A stretch of DNA of 64,000 nucleotides from HGM04593 sp045654645 (GTDB lineage Bacteria > Bacteroidota > Bacteroidia > Bacteroidales > Bacteroidaceae): positions 1 to 64,000 of the forward strand of contig JAZONR010000044.1 of the NCBI GenBank assembly GCA_045654645.1, read 5' to 3'. The position numbers and the translations under genes are program-made. Shown one piece after another: positions 25,660 to 34,534 of this stretch (positions are counted from its first letter, which is position 1; each line of letters starts with the position of its first letter). Below the pieces are notes generated by a model that ran no database searches, was not told where the DNA came from, and saw only the letters and a list, made by a program, of their open reading frames with translations.

Positions 25660-27074
25660 TTCGTTGAACTGAAGAGCTTCTTTATCTTAATAACGGAAAC
25701 AAATGCAAATATTGTGGTTAATGCATATTTTAGGATTGTTGCAACAACCTCCGGCAGAAGGAACTGTGCCGCAAATATGATACAAATGTATGCTGCGCTG
25801 AAGAGGAGCGCCGGCAATGTGCTTGTCCAAAAATCGGTAAACCTTGCCTTGAAACAAATTTTGTAGAGCCAATAGAATGTTGCTATCGTGGTGATTATGT
25901 ATGATGCATCAATAAAGTAAGCAATCATTGTGGTGCTGTGGTAGATGAAGATGCCAAGCAGCAGTGCCGTTACATTCAGCGTTGCTGTGAAAATTCCGCA
26001 TAGGAAGAGTGCCTTGGGTGCGTTGCGTATCAGGAAAAACGGGCCGTGAAGGGCATATATTATTTGAAATCCTATTGATATGGCAAATGTGCGGAATACA
26101 GGTATGGAGCCATCCCAGTTGCTGCCAAGCATAATGTGGATGAATTCTTCGCTGAAGGCGATGAGAACAACTGAAATTGGAAAACCAATCCAGGCGAACA
26201 CTTTCAGTATGGAGCAAAAGTAGCGGTATATATATGAAACATCGTTCTGGTATTTGCTCAGGACCGGGTGTATCACAGGGTTTAGAACGCCTATGATGTT
26301 CATTATGGGGTAGAGCATCAAGGTGTATGACTTTTCATAATAACCCAGCTCCTGCATTGGCAGATGCTTTCCTATCAGCAGTTTGTCGATGTTGCGCGAT
26401 ATGTAGTTGATGATGTTGTAGCCAAGATTATAGGAGGAGTAGTTGAGTATCTTTTTTACCGATGCCATATTGGGGTTGAATGTAAAACGCAATGTCTTTA
26501 CCTTCAATGTGTTGGCGATGAATAGCAGCATCGATGTGAATATGGGTGTGATGATAAGGGAGTAGATGCTTCTGTATGCAAAGGCGAAAAGTACAGCCGA
26601 GGCTCCGGATACAATGTTTATGGCTATTGTTCTCATTGCAATGAACCTGAACTCCTTAGCCTTGGTCAGCAGCGCGTTGGGTACTATGTTCAGCGAGGTG
26701 AAGAGTATCTGTATTGATAAAAACCTTACAATGTTTCCCAGAATTTCCTGGTCATATATCCCGGCAAAAAGCCCCGATGAACAGAAGAATATTGCCGACA
26801 GCAATATGCCTAAATATCCCGAACAGGAGAATATATTGCTGTGGTCTTTTTCCGTGAGGTCCTGTCGCTGTATTATGGCCGACGCGAAACCGAAATCGCA
26901 GAAGAGATTGAAGAAGTTGGAAACAATGCTTGCGATAGCCACAATGGCGAATTGCTCGGGAACGAGAATGCGGGCGAGTATTGCCGTTATCAATAGATTG
27001 ATGGCCACGCCGGAGTATTTTGCCACGGCGATGAATAATGCTCCGCTGACAAGCTGTTTCTTTACGGTTTCCAT
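25656..27074 (-). CDS. Wzx-type polysaccharide flippase (MOP/MATE superfamily)
   Basis: The ATG at 27074 (METVKKQLVSGALFI) fits a TATTTTTG promoter box at 27098-27105; an upstream start at 27170 would precede it. The 472-residue protein has about 12-14 TM helices and a conserved N-terminal GALFIAVAKYSGVAINLLIT. It moves the undecaprenyl-linked repeat unit across the inner membrane. It pairs with the GT4 gene and is divergent from the main cluster. Confidence 0.9.
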   Translation of the reverse strand: METVKKQLVSGALFIAVAKYSGVAINLLITAILARILVPEQFAIVAIASIVSNFFNLFCDFGFASAIIQRQDLTEKDHSNIFSCSGYLGILLSAIFFCSSGLFAGIYDQEILGNIVRFLSIQILFTSLNIVPNALLTKAKEFRFIAMRTIAINIVSGASAVLFAFAYRSIYSLIITPIFTSMLLFIANTLKVKTLRFTFNPNMASVKKILNYSSYNLGYNIINYISRNIDKLLIGKHLPMQELGYYEKSYTLMLYPIMNIIGVLNPVIHPVLSKYQNDVSYIYRYFCSILKVFAWIGFPISVVLIAFSEEFIHIMLGSNWDGSIPVFRTFAISIGFQIIYALHGPFFLIRNAPKALFLCGIFTATLNVTALLLGIFIYHSTTMIAYFIDASYIITTIATFYWLYKICFKARFTDFWTSTLPALLFSAAYICIIFAAQFLLPEVVATILKYALTTIFAFVSVIKIKKLFSSTK

Positions 27075-27097
27075 TGGGATATAGATCGAATCAAACA

Positions 27098-27105
27098 CAA
27101 AAATA
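27098..27105 (-). promoter_or_regulatory. -7 promoter box of wzx-GT4
   Basis: Minus-strand TATTTTTG, 24 bases before the ATG at 27074. Confidence 0.55.
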
Positions 27106-27210
27106 ATCAAAAAAACAGTTGAAATCAATCTTTGGGAACTAAATTTGAGCGAATTGCTTTTGTTTGGCAAGTTTTGTTCTTGAGAAATGAATTTGTATGC
27201 ATTTTTTTAT

Positions 27211-27218
27211 TACATTTG
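27211..27218 (+). promoter_or_regulatory. -7 promoter box of the main polysaccharide operon
   Basis: Plus-strand TACATTTG, about 100 bases before the sugar transferase start. The leader to the ATG at 27320 is long and may hold a regulatory site, but none is recognised. Confidence 0.55.
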
Positions 27219-27319
27219 TAAAATATTGCCGTTTTTGGGCTTGTCGGGGCGTTTTCTCGTGAAAATAAGTTGGCTGCTTTACAATAAACGGAGCAATTTT
27301 TAGTTATAAATAAAAAACA

Positions 27320-27970
27320 ATGTCTACTTGCTATATGATGGGGCAATCGGTTAAGAATTTGGAACTGCGCGACGGTATGAACGCTTTTGAACGTGCCGTA
27401 AAGCGCCTCTTCGACTTTTGCTGTTCGTTTATAGCCCTTATACTTCTTTCTCCTGTGTTTCTTGTTGTTTCTCTGGCGCTTCTTTTTCAAGGGGAGGGCA
27501 GTGTCCTTTTCAAGCAGGAACGTATAGGTTACAAGGGCCGTCCATTCAATATTTTGAAATTCCGTACAATGCGTGTCGATTCGGAAAGTGATGGAGAACC
27601 GCAACTTGCAAAGACCTGTGATGAGCGTCTCACCAAAGTGGGTAAGTTTTTGCGAGAACATCATCTTGACGAGCTTCCTCAACTCTTGAATGTGCTCAAG
27701 GGTGATATGTCGTTTGTGGGTCCCCGTCCCGAGCGAAAATATTTCATCGACAAGATACGCAAGGAGGATCCCAACTATGATTATGTATACAATATGCGCC
27801 CCGGGCTCACATCCAGAGCGACATTGTATAACGGATACACCGACACAATGGAGAAGATGCTCATTCGCCTGAGAATGGACCTCGAATATTATCGCCAGCG
27901 TTCGCTGTGGGTTGATTTCAAGCTGATAATCACCACATTTATCTTTATAATTAACGGAAAAAAATTCTGA
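27320..27970 (+). CDS. Polyprenyl-phosphate sugar-1-phosphate transferase (initiating)
   Basis: This 216-residue protein is a short (monotopic) bacterial sugar transferase. It has one N-terminal TM/re-entrant helix (about 34-56), KQERIGYKGRPFNILKFRTM, DELPQLLNVLKGDMSFVGPRPE, and YNMRPGLTSRATLYNGY. It loads sugar-1-phosphate from an NDP-sugar onto undecaprenyl phosphate, starting repeat-unit synthesis. It is the first gene of the plus-strand cluster and lies 7 bases before the Wza gene. Confidence 0.94.
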   Translation: MSTCYMMGQSVKNLELRDGMNAFERAVKRLFDFCCSFIALILLSPVFLVVSLALLFQGEGSVLFKQERIGYKGRPFNILKFRTMRVDSESDGEPQLAKTCDERLTKVGKFLREHHLDELPQLLNVLKGDMSFVGPRPERKYFIDKIRKEDPNYDYVYNMRPGLTSRATLYNGYTDTMEKMLIRLRMDLEYYRQRSLWVDFKLIITTFIFIINGKKF

Positions 27971-27977
27971 TACTGCA

Positions 27978-30503
27978 ATGATAAAGAGACTCCTTTTTGT
28001 TCTTGCGTTGTCATTCACGGCACAGTGGGTGGCGGCGCAAACCATATCTGACGACCAGGTTGTGAAAACAATTATGGCAGAAAGAGAGAAAGGTTCCAAT
28101 GAGGAAAGTATAGCACGCCTGCTCTTGCAGAAGGGAGCAACTCCCGCACAGCTGCGCCGCATAAAGGATAAGTATGAAAAGGAGAAGAGCTCTATGGGGG
28201 CGGTAGACCTCACCGGCAAGGAGAAGAAGGATAATCGCTTGCGTGGTAATGCCAAGGAGGGGGCTGATGAGAAGGAAAATACCAAGGATAAGAACAATTT
28301 CCTGCTGTCGGCCGAAACAAAAGAGCCCGATACTCACGAAACACTGCAGAAAGAGATGGGTTTCCTTGATATTGACTCTGTGATGTATTACAAGTCTATG
28401 CTCAAGGAGGAGATTGGTGTCTTTGGACGCAACCTTTTTAATAACGAACTGCTGACATTTGAGCCTGCAATGAACATCCCTGTTCCATCGGACTATGTGC
28501 TTGGTGCGGGCGATCAGGTGATAATCGACGTGTGGGGTGCTTCGCAAATGACATTCGATAGCCTTATATCACCCGAGGGATTCGTTGTTATAGAGGGTGC
28601 CGGTAGAATAAAGCTCGCAGGCCTCACTATTGCCGAAGCCGAAGAATTCATAAAAACAAAGCTCGAGGAGTATTATAGCGGGTCGGAAACAAGTCTTTCT
28701 GTGGGCACAACCCGCAACGTGAAGGTGGAGATAGTGGGCGAGGTGGTTACACCGGGCTCATATACGCTCAGCGCATTCTCAACCCTCTTCAATGCGCTTT
28801 ATATGGCAGGCGGAATAAGCGAGCTTGGTACTCTGCGCGAGATAAAGGTGTTCCGAGGGGGCAAAATGGTCTCCAAGGTCGATATCTATGACTATATCGT
28901 CAATGGTAACAACACGGGCAATATACGTCTTCAGGACAATGACCTTGTTATTGTGGGCCCCTATGATGCCATTGTCAATATACAGGGTAAGGTGAAGCGT
29001 CCGATGAAGTATGAGATGAAGTCGAGCGAGACTCTTTCGCAGCTTCTCACATATACAGGAGGTCTCACCGGCGACGCTTATGATAAGAACCTAAGGGTAA
29101 TACGCAAGAAAGGTAGGGAGTATTCAATACACACAGTATCAAGGGCCAATTTTTCTTCTTTCACCCTTGCCGATGGCGACTCGGTTTATGTCGATTCCAT
29201 AATACCGCGCTTCTCGAATATGGTGGAGATAAAGGGTGCTGTGTTCCACCCCGGAATGTACGAGGTGAACAGTGAGATAAAAACAGTGCTCGACCTCATT
29301 GATGCGGCAGACGGGTTGCGTGAGGATGCTTTCCTTGCTCGTGCTGTGATGCATCGCCGCAAGGCCGACAGACGCCTCGAAGTGCTTGCTGTGGATGTCG
29401 AAGGCATTATGGATGGCAGAATACCCGATATTGAACTGCGCAAGGAAGATGTGCTGTTCATTCCCTCTACTACAGAGATGCGTGGTCAGGAGACACTCAA
29501 GATATCCGGCGAGGTGAATTATCCCGGCCTCTACGAGTATGCCGAGAATACCACACTCGAGGATTTCGTTTTGCAGGCCGGAGGTCTTACCAACGTTGCT
29601 TCCGAGGTTAAGATAGATGTTTATCGTATGGTTTACGACCCCAAGTCCTTGCAGGAAAATGATACCATTACAAAGGTCTTTTGCTTTGGTCTCAAAGATG
29701 GCTTTGTCGTCGATGGCACACCCGGCTTTGCGCTTGCCCCTTATGACGAGGTGCACGTGCGCAAGAGCCCTGCTCACAATGCCATAAAGAGTGTTTCGGT
29801 GGAAGGACTCGTGAACTTTAGCGGAAGTTATGCAATGAGCGGAAGAGACTACAGGCTCAGTGATCTTGTGAAGGATGCCGGCGGCCTTTCATCAACTGCC
29901 TATCCCGAGGGTGCACGTCTCTATCGCAAGATGACTCCCGAGGAGTTTGAACAGCAGGAGCACATCGCAAAACGTGCTCAGATGCAGATTTATTCCGATG
30001 CCTTGCGTTCCGAAAAGGGATACGATATGTCGGTTATAGACTCCTTGCTCACAATGAAACAAGGCACCGTTGATTCCTACCTCATTGATATAGACCTTGT
30101 AAAGGCTATACGCTCACCCGGAAGCAATATTGATGTGGTGCTGCGCGAGGGCGACAGGCTTGTGGTGCCAGAGGCATCAAGCACTGTGAAAATCAGTGGC
30201 GAGGTGCACTATCCCATTGCTGTTACATATAAGAAGGGTGCAAAGCTCTCCTATTATATAAAGCACGCAGGCGGATACTCCGACAGGGCCAAGAAAAACG
30301 GCATCTATGCGATATATATGAATGGTGGCGTTAAGAAAATATCAAGGAATTCAAGCTCCGACATTGCACCGGGTATGGAGATTGTTGTGCCCACAAAGAA
30401 ATTGGGCAAGCGTCTTTCTACAGCTGAGATTGTAACAATATCTTCATCTACAGTCTCAATTGCCACAATGATTGTAACCATTGCCAACCTGCTAAAGAAA
30501 TAG
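27978..30503 (+). CDS. Wza-type polysaccharide export protein with multiple SLBB domains
   Basis: A signal peptide (MIKRLLFVLALSFTAQWVAA) leads an 841-residue protein, twice the length of E. coli Wza. After a charged linker and the polysaccharide-export domain (about 165-245, PVPSDYVLGAGDQVIIDVWG) come six SLBB-like repeats starting near residues 247, 333, 416, 508, 606 and 737. Each has the pattern VxIxGxVxxPGxYxxxxxxTLxxLLxxAGG. A hydrophobic segment ends the protein (about 815-838). It should form the periplasm-to-outer-membrane conduit. Wzz follows 26 bases later. Confidence 0.93.
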   Translation: MIKRLLFVLALSFTAQWVAAQTISDDQVVKTIMAEREKGSNEESIARLLLQKGATPAQLRRIKDKYEKEKSSMGAVDLTGKEKKDNRLRGNAKEGADEKENTKDKNNFLLSAETKEPDTHETLQKEMGFLDIDSVMYYKSMLKEEIGVFGRNLFNNELLTFEPAMNIPVPSDYVLGAGDQVIIDVWGASQMTFDSLISPEGFVVIEGAGRIKLAGLTIAEAEEFIKTKLEEYYSGSETSLSVGTTRNVKVEIVGEVVTPGSYTLSAFSTLFNALYMAGGISELGTLREIKVFRGGKMVSKVDIYDYIVNGNNTGNIRLQDNDLVIVGPYDAIVNIQGKVKRPMKYEMKSSETLSQLLTYTGGLTGDAYDKNLRVIRKKGREYSIHTVSRANFSSFTLADGDSVYVDSIIPRFSNMVEIKGAVFHPGMYEVNSEIKTVLDLIDAADGLREDAFLARAVMHRRKADRRLEVLAVDVEGIMDGRIPDIELRKEDVLFIPSTTEMRGQETLKISGEVNYPGLYEYAENTTLEDFVLQAGGLTNVASEVKIDVYRMVYDPKSLQENDTITKVFCFGLKDGFVVDGTPGFALAPYDEVHVRKSPAHNAIKSVSVEGLVNFSGSYAMSGRDYRLSDLVKDAGGLSSTAYPEGARLYRKMTPEEFEQQEHIAKRAQMQIYSDALRSEKGYDMSVIDSLLTMKQGTVDSYLIDIDLVKAIRSPGSNIDVVLREGDRLVVPEASSTVKISGEVHYPIAVTYKKGAKLSYYIKHAGGYSDRAKKNGIYAIYMNGGVKKISRNSSSDIAPGMEIVVPTKKLGKRLSTAEIVTISSSTVSIATMIVTIANLLKK

Positions 30504-30529
30504 TGCGGGTGTGATAAAAAATAACAGGA

Positions 30530-31594
30530 ATGGAACCCATTATAAAGAATGAGATTCGCCTTGACCTTCTGTTCAGGCTTGCGATAAAGAATTGGAAAGG
30601 TTTTTTGGTAACAATGCTTGCAACGGGCATTGTTACAGCATTGCTCATCGTGTGCGTGCCGCGCTACTATGTGGTGGGGGTGATGCTTGTTCCCGAATAT
30701 GGTGAGCAGTCGATGTCGAACGGCGCTTTGGGTGCAGCTGCATCAATGTTCGGCATAAATGTAGGAGGCGGAAGTTCCGATGCCATAGTTCCTGAGCTCT
30801 ATCCCGACATAGTGGCATCTACCGATTTCCTTGTCTCGATAATGGAGTCCGAGGTGGAGAGTCAGGATGGTGAATTCAAAGGCACCTATGGAGAGTACAT
30901 CCTCAAGCGCGAGAAATATCCCTGGTGGAGTAGGGCGATGGGCAAGTTTATGAGTCTCTTTAAACCTGCGCCCGAGCCTTATGCGGCAAACGGTCGCAAG
31001 GTGGATCCTTTCAGGCTCACTCTTGGTGAGTTTAATCTGCTTAAACGTGTGAGTTCCTCTATCGGTTGCCAGGTTGATGAGAAGAGTGGAGTAATTTCGC
31101 TAAGCGCAAAGGCGCAGGATCCTTATGTGGCTGCAATGTTGGCCAATGCCCTTAAGGCAAAATTGCAGTATTTTATGACCGAATATCGCACCGGCAAGAA
31201 TAGAAATGAACTTGAACACGCAGTGGCAATGTGCGACACTGCCTATGTCAATTATATTGATGCTCAGCGACGCTATGCCGAGTATGTAGATAAGCATCAG
31301 GGGCTTTCAAAGCAGGCCTATAAGGTAGAAGAGGAGCGCCTGTCGGGTGAGATGCAGCTTGCTTTCAGTATGTATAACTCCTTGTGCCAGCACAAGTTGC
31401 TTGCCGAGGCCGAATTGCAAAAGAGCACCCCCGTTTTCACTGCATTGCAGAATGCTACTGTCCCTGTTAAGCCGGCCGGTCCCAAGAGGATGATTACTAC
31501 CATTGCAATGACAATTGTAGGCGGCTTGCTCTATTTGGTGTGGCTCATAGTGCGCAACCGCAAGGAGTTTGAAAAGTCTGCCACAGAGGAGTAA
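30530..31594 (+). CDS. Wzz-type chain-length determinant (no kinase domain)
   Basis: The 354-residue protein has two TM helices (about 23-46 and 320-342) flanking a periplasmic coiled-coil domain that includes YRTGKNRNELEHAVAMCD and RYAEYVDKHQGLSKQAYKVEEERL. There is no C-terminal BY-kinase domain, and none is found separately in this cluster. It should control polymer length together with the EpsG polymerase. It is the usual neighbour of Wza in Bacteroidales clusters. Confidence 0.9.
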   Translation: MEPIIKNEIRLDLLFRLAIKNWKGFLVTMLATGIVTALLIVCVPRYYVVGVMLVPEYGEQSMSNGALGAAASMFGINVGGGSSDAIVPELYPDIVASTDFLVSIMESEVESQDGEFKGTYGEYILKREKYPWWSRAMGKFMSLFKPAPEPYAANGRKVDPFRLTLGEFNLLKRVSSSIGCQVDEKSGVISLSAKAQDPYVAAMLANALKAKLQYFMTEYRTGKNRNELEHAVAMCDTAYVNYIDAQRRYAEYVDKHQGLSKQAYKVEEERLSGEMQLAFSMYNSLCQHKLLAEAELQKSTPVFTALQNATVPVKPAGPKRMITTIAMTIVGGLLYLVWLIVRNRKEFEKSATEE

Positions 31595-31604
31595 CCGGCG
31601 TCCT

Positions 31605-32654
31605 ATGTATATAGCAATACTATTTGTCATATTGCTTGCACTTGTTCTCCTGGCATTTTTCGAGGATGAAAAGATACAGGGCAATGGCTGGATATTCCTT
31701 GCAGTGGTAACGGCACTTACACTATGTGCCGCTTTCCGCCCCGAGGGAATAGACAAGGATTATCTCTCCTACCTTGCCTATTACGAGGACCCTAATTCCG
31801 GAATGGCGCTTCTGACCGAGCCCAGCTACCGCATAATCTGCTCCATAGCACGCTTCTTTGGCTTGCCCATTCTGCTTTTTGTGATATACGCCTTGCTTGC
31901 AGTGCCATTGAAGGCCTACTCTCTGGTGAGGCTTACCCCTTTGTGGTATATGTCTATATTGGTGTGGTTTTCGCATCTTTATATAGTGCAGGACCTCACA
32001 CAAATTCGTGTTGCAGTAGCATCGGCCATATATCTTTTCTCTCTTCCCTATCTCATTGAGGGACGCCGCTGGCGCTTTGCGCTTTGCCTGCTTGCAGCAC
32101 TTTTCTTTCACTACTCTTCGCTATTCTTGTTTCCCTTGCTGCTTCTTGACAGCAAGCCCCTTGCAAGGTGGAAGAAGCTCTTTCTGTTCGGCCTGCCGTT
32201 GTTTTTCTACTCTACATCCATTGTGAGCATAGAACTGCTCTATCTCATCCCAATACCTTTTATTCAGGAAAAGGTGCTTGTTTATGAGGAGATGATGAAG
32301 TATACAGGTCTTTTCACCGAGCTGAACATATTCAACATAATGGCGCTTTTCCGCCTTTTTACCTACTATATGCTGCTGTGGAAGTGTGATGTGATAGCAA
32401 AGGTCTATCCCAATATCTCCATTGTGATTAAGATTTTCTGCTATTCGGTGTGCATATATGCCGGTATGGCGTTTCTGCCGGTGTTTGCGGTGCGTGCCCA
32501 GGAACTCATTGGTGTCATAGACTTTGTGGCTCTTCCGTTGCTTGCCCTGGCCTTCCGACCCAATTGGCTTGGACGTCTTGCAGTGATAGTATATGTTGTG
32601 GGAGTGTTCCTGGCCGACCTCTTCCTCTATGACTATCTGAAGATTGGCCTGTAG
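31605..32654 (+). CDS. EpsG family Wzy-like polysaccharide polymerase
   Basis: The ATG at 31605 (MYIAILFVILLALVLL) is preferred to a TTG at 31569 inside Wzz. The 349-residue protein has about 10 TM helices. It carries the EpsG pattern FRPEGIDKDYLSYLAYY, DLTQIRVAVASAIYLFSLPYL, and FHYSSLFLFP. It polymerises lipid-linked repeats on the periplasmic side. It lies 10 bases after Wzz. Confidence 0.88.
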   Translation: MYIAILFVILLALVLLAFFEDEKIQGNGWIFLAVVTALTLCAAFRPEGIDKDYLSYLAYYEDPNSGMALLTEPSYRIICSIARFFGLPILLFVIYALLAVPLKAYSLVRLTPLWYMSILVWFSHLYIVQDLTQIRVAVASAIYLFSLPYLIEGRRWRFALCLLAALFFHYSSLFLFPLLLLDSKPLARWKKLFLFGLPLFFYSTSIVSIELLYLIPIPFIQEKVLVYEEMMKYTGLFTELNIFNIMALFRLFTYYMLLWKCDVIAKVYPNISIVIKIFCYSVCIYAGMAFLPVFAVRAQELIGVIDFVALPLLALAFRPNWLGRLAVIVYVVGVFLADLFLYDYLKIGL

Positions 32655-32696
32655 CATTAGGAGGGTGAAAAAGTTTTTCGAATAGATAATTATTAC

Positions 32697-32704
32697 TACA
32701 TTTG
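32697..32704 (+). promoter_or_regulatory. -7 promoter box within the polysaccharide cluster
   Basis: Plus-strand TACATTTG, 30 bases before the GT2 at 32734; an internal start for the GT2 pair. Confidence 0.55.
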
Positions 32705-32733
32705 CTGTATAAAGCTTTCAATAGGTAAGATGT

Positions 32734-33630
32734 ATGAAAACCCGTGTACAAGTGCTGCTTTCCACCTACAACGGTGAGAAATTCCTCAATGAGCAGCTTC
32801 AGTCGCTATATGCCCAGGAGGGGGTTGATGTGGCCCTTCTTGTGCGTGATGACGGCTCCACCGATTCTACCTGCGCCATTCTTGCAGCAGAGCAAGCAGC
32901 GGGGCGGCTCACTTGGTACACCGGCGAAAATCTAAAACCGGCGTTCAGTTTTTGGAACCTTGTGCGGAGGGCTCCCGAAATGCCTTACTATGCATTCTGC
33001 GACCAGGATGATGTGTGGGACTGCGATAAACTGAAGGCTGCCACAGAAATGCTTTCGGCAGCGGGTGATGCACCGGCGCTCTATTTCTCTCAAACAAGGC
33101 TTGTTGATGCGTCGCTCAAGGAGATTGGGAACGTGAAAATCTCTCCACTACTCACGTTTGGCGAAGCACTTTCCTATCAGTTCATTACCGGGTGCACTAT
33201 GGTGATGAATAGCGCTATGCGCAACATATTATTGAACTATACTCCAACTTTTATAAGGATGCACGATGTGTGGATCTATGATGTTGCCCAGGCAGTTGGG
33301 GCTCGCCTCTTTTTCGATGCTCAACCACATATAAGCTACCGGCAGCACGGTGGTAACGCCGTTGGACAGGAGCGTTTCCTTGAACAGTGGAAACGACGTT
33401 TCGTGCGTACAGCAAAAGGTGAGTGCATACGTTCGCGCCTTGCCCGTGAGTTGCTGAATGGCTATTCGGCTCTTATGCCGGCCGAGAACCTTGCTTTGGC
33501 AACAATGGCAGCAGGCTACAAAAAGAACTTTTCTTTGTGGGTGAGACTGCTCTTTACCGGCAAAATGCGTTGTGCCTCTCTTGGTATAAACATCTCCAGT
33601 AAACTTGCAATTTTGTTAAGAAAATTCTAA
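32734..33630 (+). CDS. GT2 glycosyltransferase (rhamnosyltransferase-like)
   Basis: The 298-residue enzyme opens VQVLLSTYNGEKFLNEQLQS, has the DDGSTDST nucleotide loop, FCDQDDVWDCDKL as the metal site, and later QFITGCTMVMN and ISYRQHGGNAVG. This combination is seen in rhamnosyl- or glucosyltransferases making surface polysaccharide. It follows an internal promoter and lies 4 bases before the next GT2. Donor sugar is unproven. Confidence 0.9.
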   Translation: MKTRVQVLLSTYNGEKFLNEQLQSLYAQEGVDVALLVRDDGSTDSTCAILAAEQAAGRLTWYTGENLKPAFSFWNLVRRAPEMPYYAFCDQDDVWDCDKLKAATEMLSAAGDAPALYFSQTRLVDASLKEIGNVKISPLLTFGEALSYQFITGCTMVMNSAMRNILLNYTPTFIRMHDVWIYDVAQAVGARLFFDAQPHISYRQHGGNAVGQERFLEQWKRRFVRTAKGECIRSRLARELLNGYSALMPAENLALATMAAGYKKNFSLWVRLLFTGKMRCASLGINISSKLAILLRKF

Positions 33631-33634
33631 AAAT

Positions 33635-34423
33635 ATGAAGAAACCCATAATATCCATAGTAACCATTTGCTACAACAGCGCCGCAACAATAGAGGAGACA
33701 ATGCAAAGCGTAATAGGGCAGGGCTATCCTCTGCTCGACTATGTAATAATAGACGGTGGCTCAACCGACGGCACCTTGGATATTGTGGAACGCTACAAGG
33801 ATAAGCTCGGCTATTTCTGTTCGGAGCCCGACAATGGCATAAGTGATGCCTTTAACAAAGGTATAAAGAACGCCAAGGGTGATGTGATATGTATGATAAA
33901 TAGCGATGATATTCTGCTGCCCGGTGCGCTTGAGGCTGTTGCCGCGCATTATGAGGAGGGTGTTGATATCTATCGTTGTAACGTGATAATCCGCAACAAA
34001 GAGACCGATTTCGTGGGTCGCGATATACCCTCGATGAAGTTCCCTCTTATGCCATTCTTTGTGAATGTGGACCATCAGGGAACATTCGTTTCGGCCGCAG
34101 CACACAAAAAGTGGGGATACTACGATACCAATTTCCGCTATATGATGGACCACGACTTTTTGGCTCGCTGCTATCAGGGAGGGGCAAAGTTCAAGTATGT
34201 GCCTGTCGATGCGGCCGAGTTCCGTTTGGGTGGCGTCTCTGTTGCCACAATACGCCAAAAGAGGTATGACCTTGAGCACATTGTGCTGAACAATGGTGGC
34301 GGGTGGTTGCTTGCAAAGTTCTGCTATTTCTACTTCTATACCTTTGACCTTGTCAAACGGTGTGTGATAAAGCTCTTTGGCCTCAATTTTCTCAAGCGAC
34401 TGCACTATAAAAAGGTCAAGTGA
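33635..34423 (+). CDS. GT2 glycosyltransferase (WcaA/WfgS-like)
   Basis: The 262-residue enzyme opens PIISIVTICYNSAATIEETMQS, has IDGGSTDGTLD, the metal-binding INSDDILLPG, and NFRYMMDHDFLARCYQGG with an acceptor-side basic region. It belongs to the GT2 subgroup common in capsule clusters (FkbM-independent, WcaE-like). A short hydrophobic C-terminal helix may tether it to the membrane. A small hairpin follows. Confidence 0.9.
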   Translation: MKKPIISIVTICYNSAATIEETMQSVIGQGYPLLDYVIIDGGSTDGTLDIVERYKDKLGYFCSEPDNGISDAFNKGIKNAKGDVICMINSDDILLPGALEAVAAHYEEGVDIYRCNVIIRNKETDFVGRDIPSMKFPLMPFFVNVDHQGTFVSAAAHKKWGYYDTNFRYMMDHDFLARCYQGGAKFKYVPVDAAEFRLGGVSVATIRQKRYDLEHIVLNNGGGWLLAKFCYFYFYTFDLVKRCVIKLFGLNFLKRLHYKKVK

Positions 34424-34430
34424 GTGCTTG

Positions 34431-34450
34431 ATGGCGAAAAAACACGCCAT
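34431..34450 (+). terminator. Weak hairpin after the GT2 pair
   Basis: ATGGCG (34431-34436) pairs with CGCCAT (34445-34450) around an A-rich loop. It may weaken read-through before the promoter at 34474. Confidence 0.35.
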
Positions 34451-34473
34451 TTGACCGGAAAATCAAAATAAAT

Positions 34474-34503
34474 TTTGTTTCTCGCTCAATTGCATTATCT
34501 TTG
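34474..34503 (+). promoter_or_regulatory. Consensus promoter of the radical SAM gene
   Basis: TTTG at 34474-34477, 18-base spacer, TATCTTTG at 34496-34503, close to the full Bacteroidales consensus. It gives the radical SAM and following GT2 genes their own transcript. Confidence 0.75.
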
Positions 34504-34534
34504 CGTTAGTTTAATATAGCAATCAGGAAACAGA

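Noticed and set aside
27125..28297. Long minus-strand frame of 390 codons
   Set aside because: It covers the well-supported sugar transferase and Wza starts on the plus strand, has no promoter or protein family, and reads as low-complexity antisense.
34424..34534. Cobalamin riboswitch ahead of the B12-type radical SAM gene
   Set aside because: The 110-base leader has a promoter and no B12-box; too short for the riboswitch.
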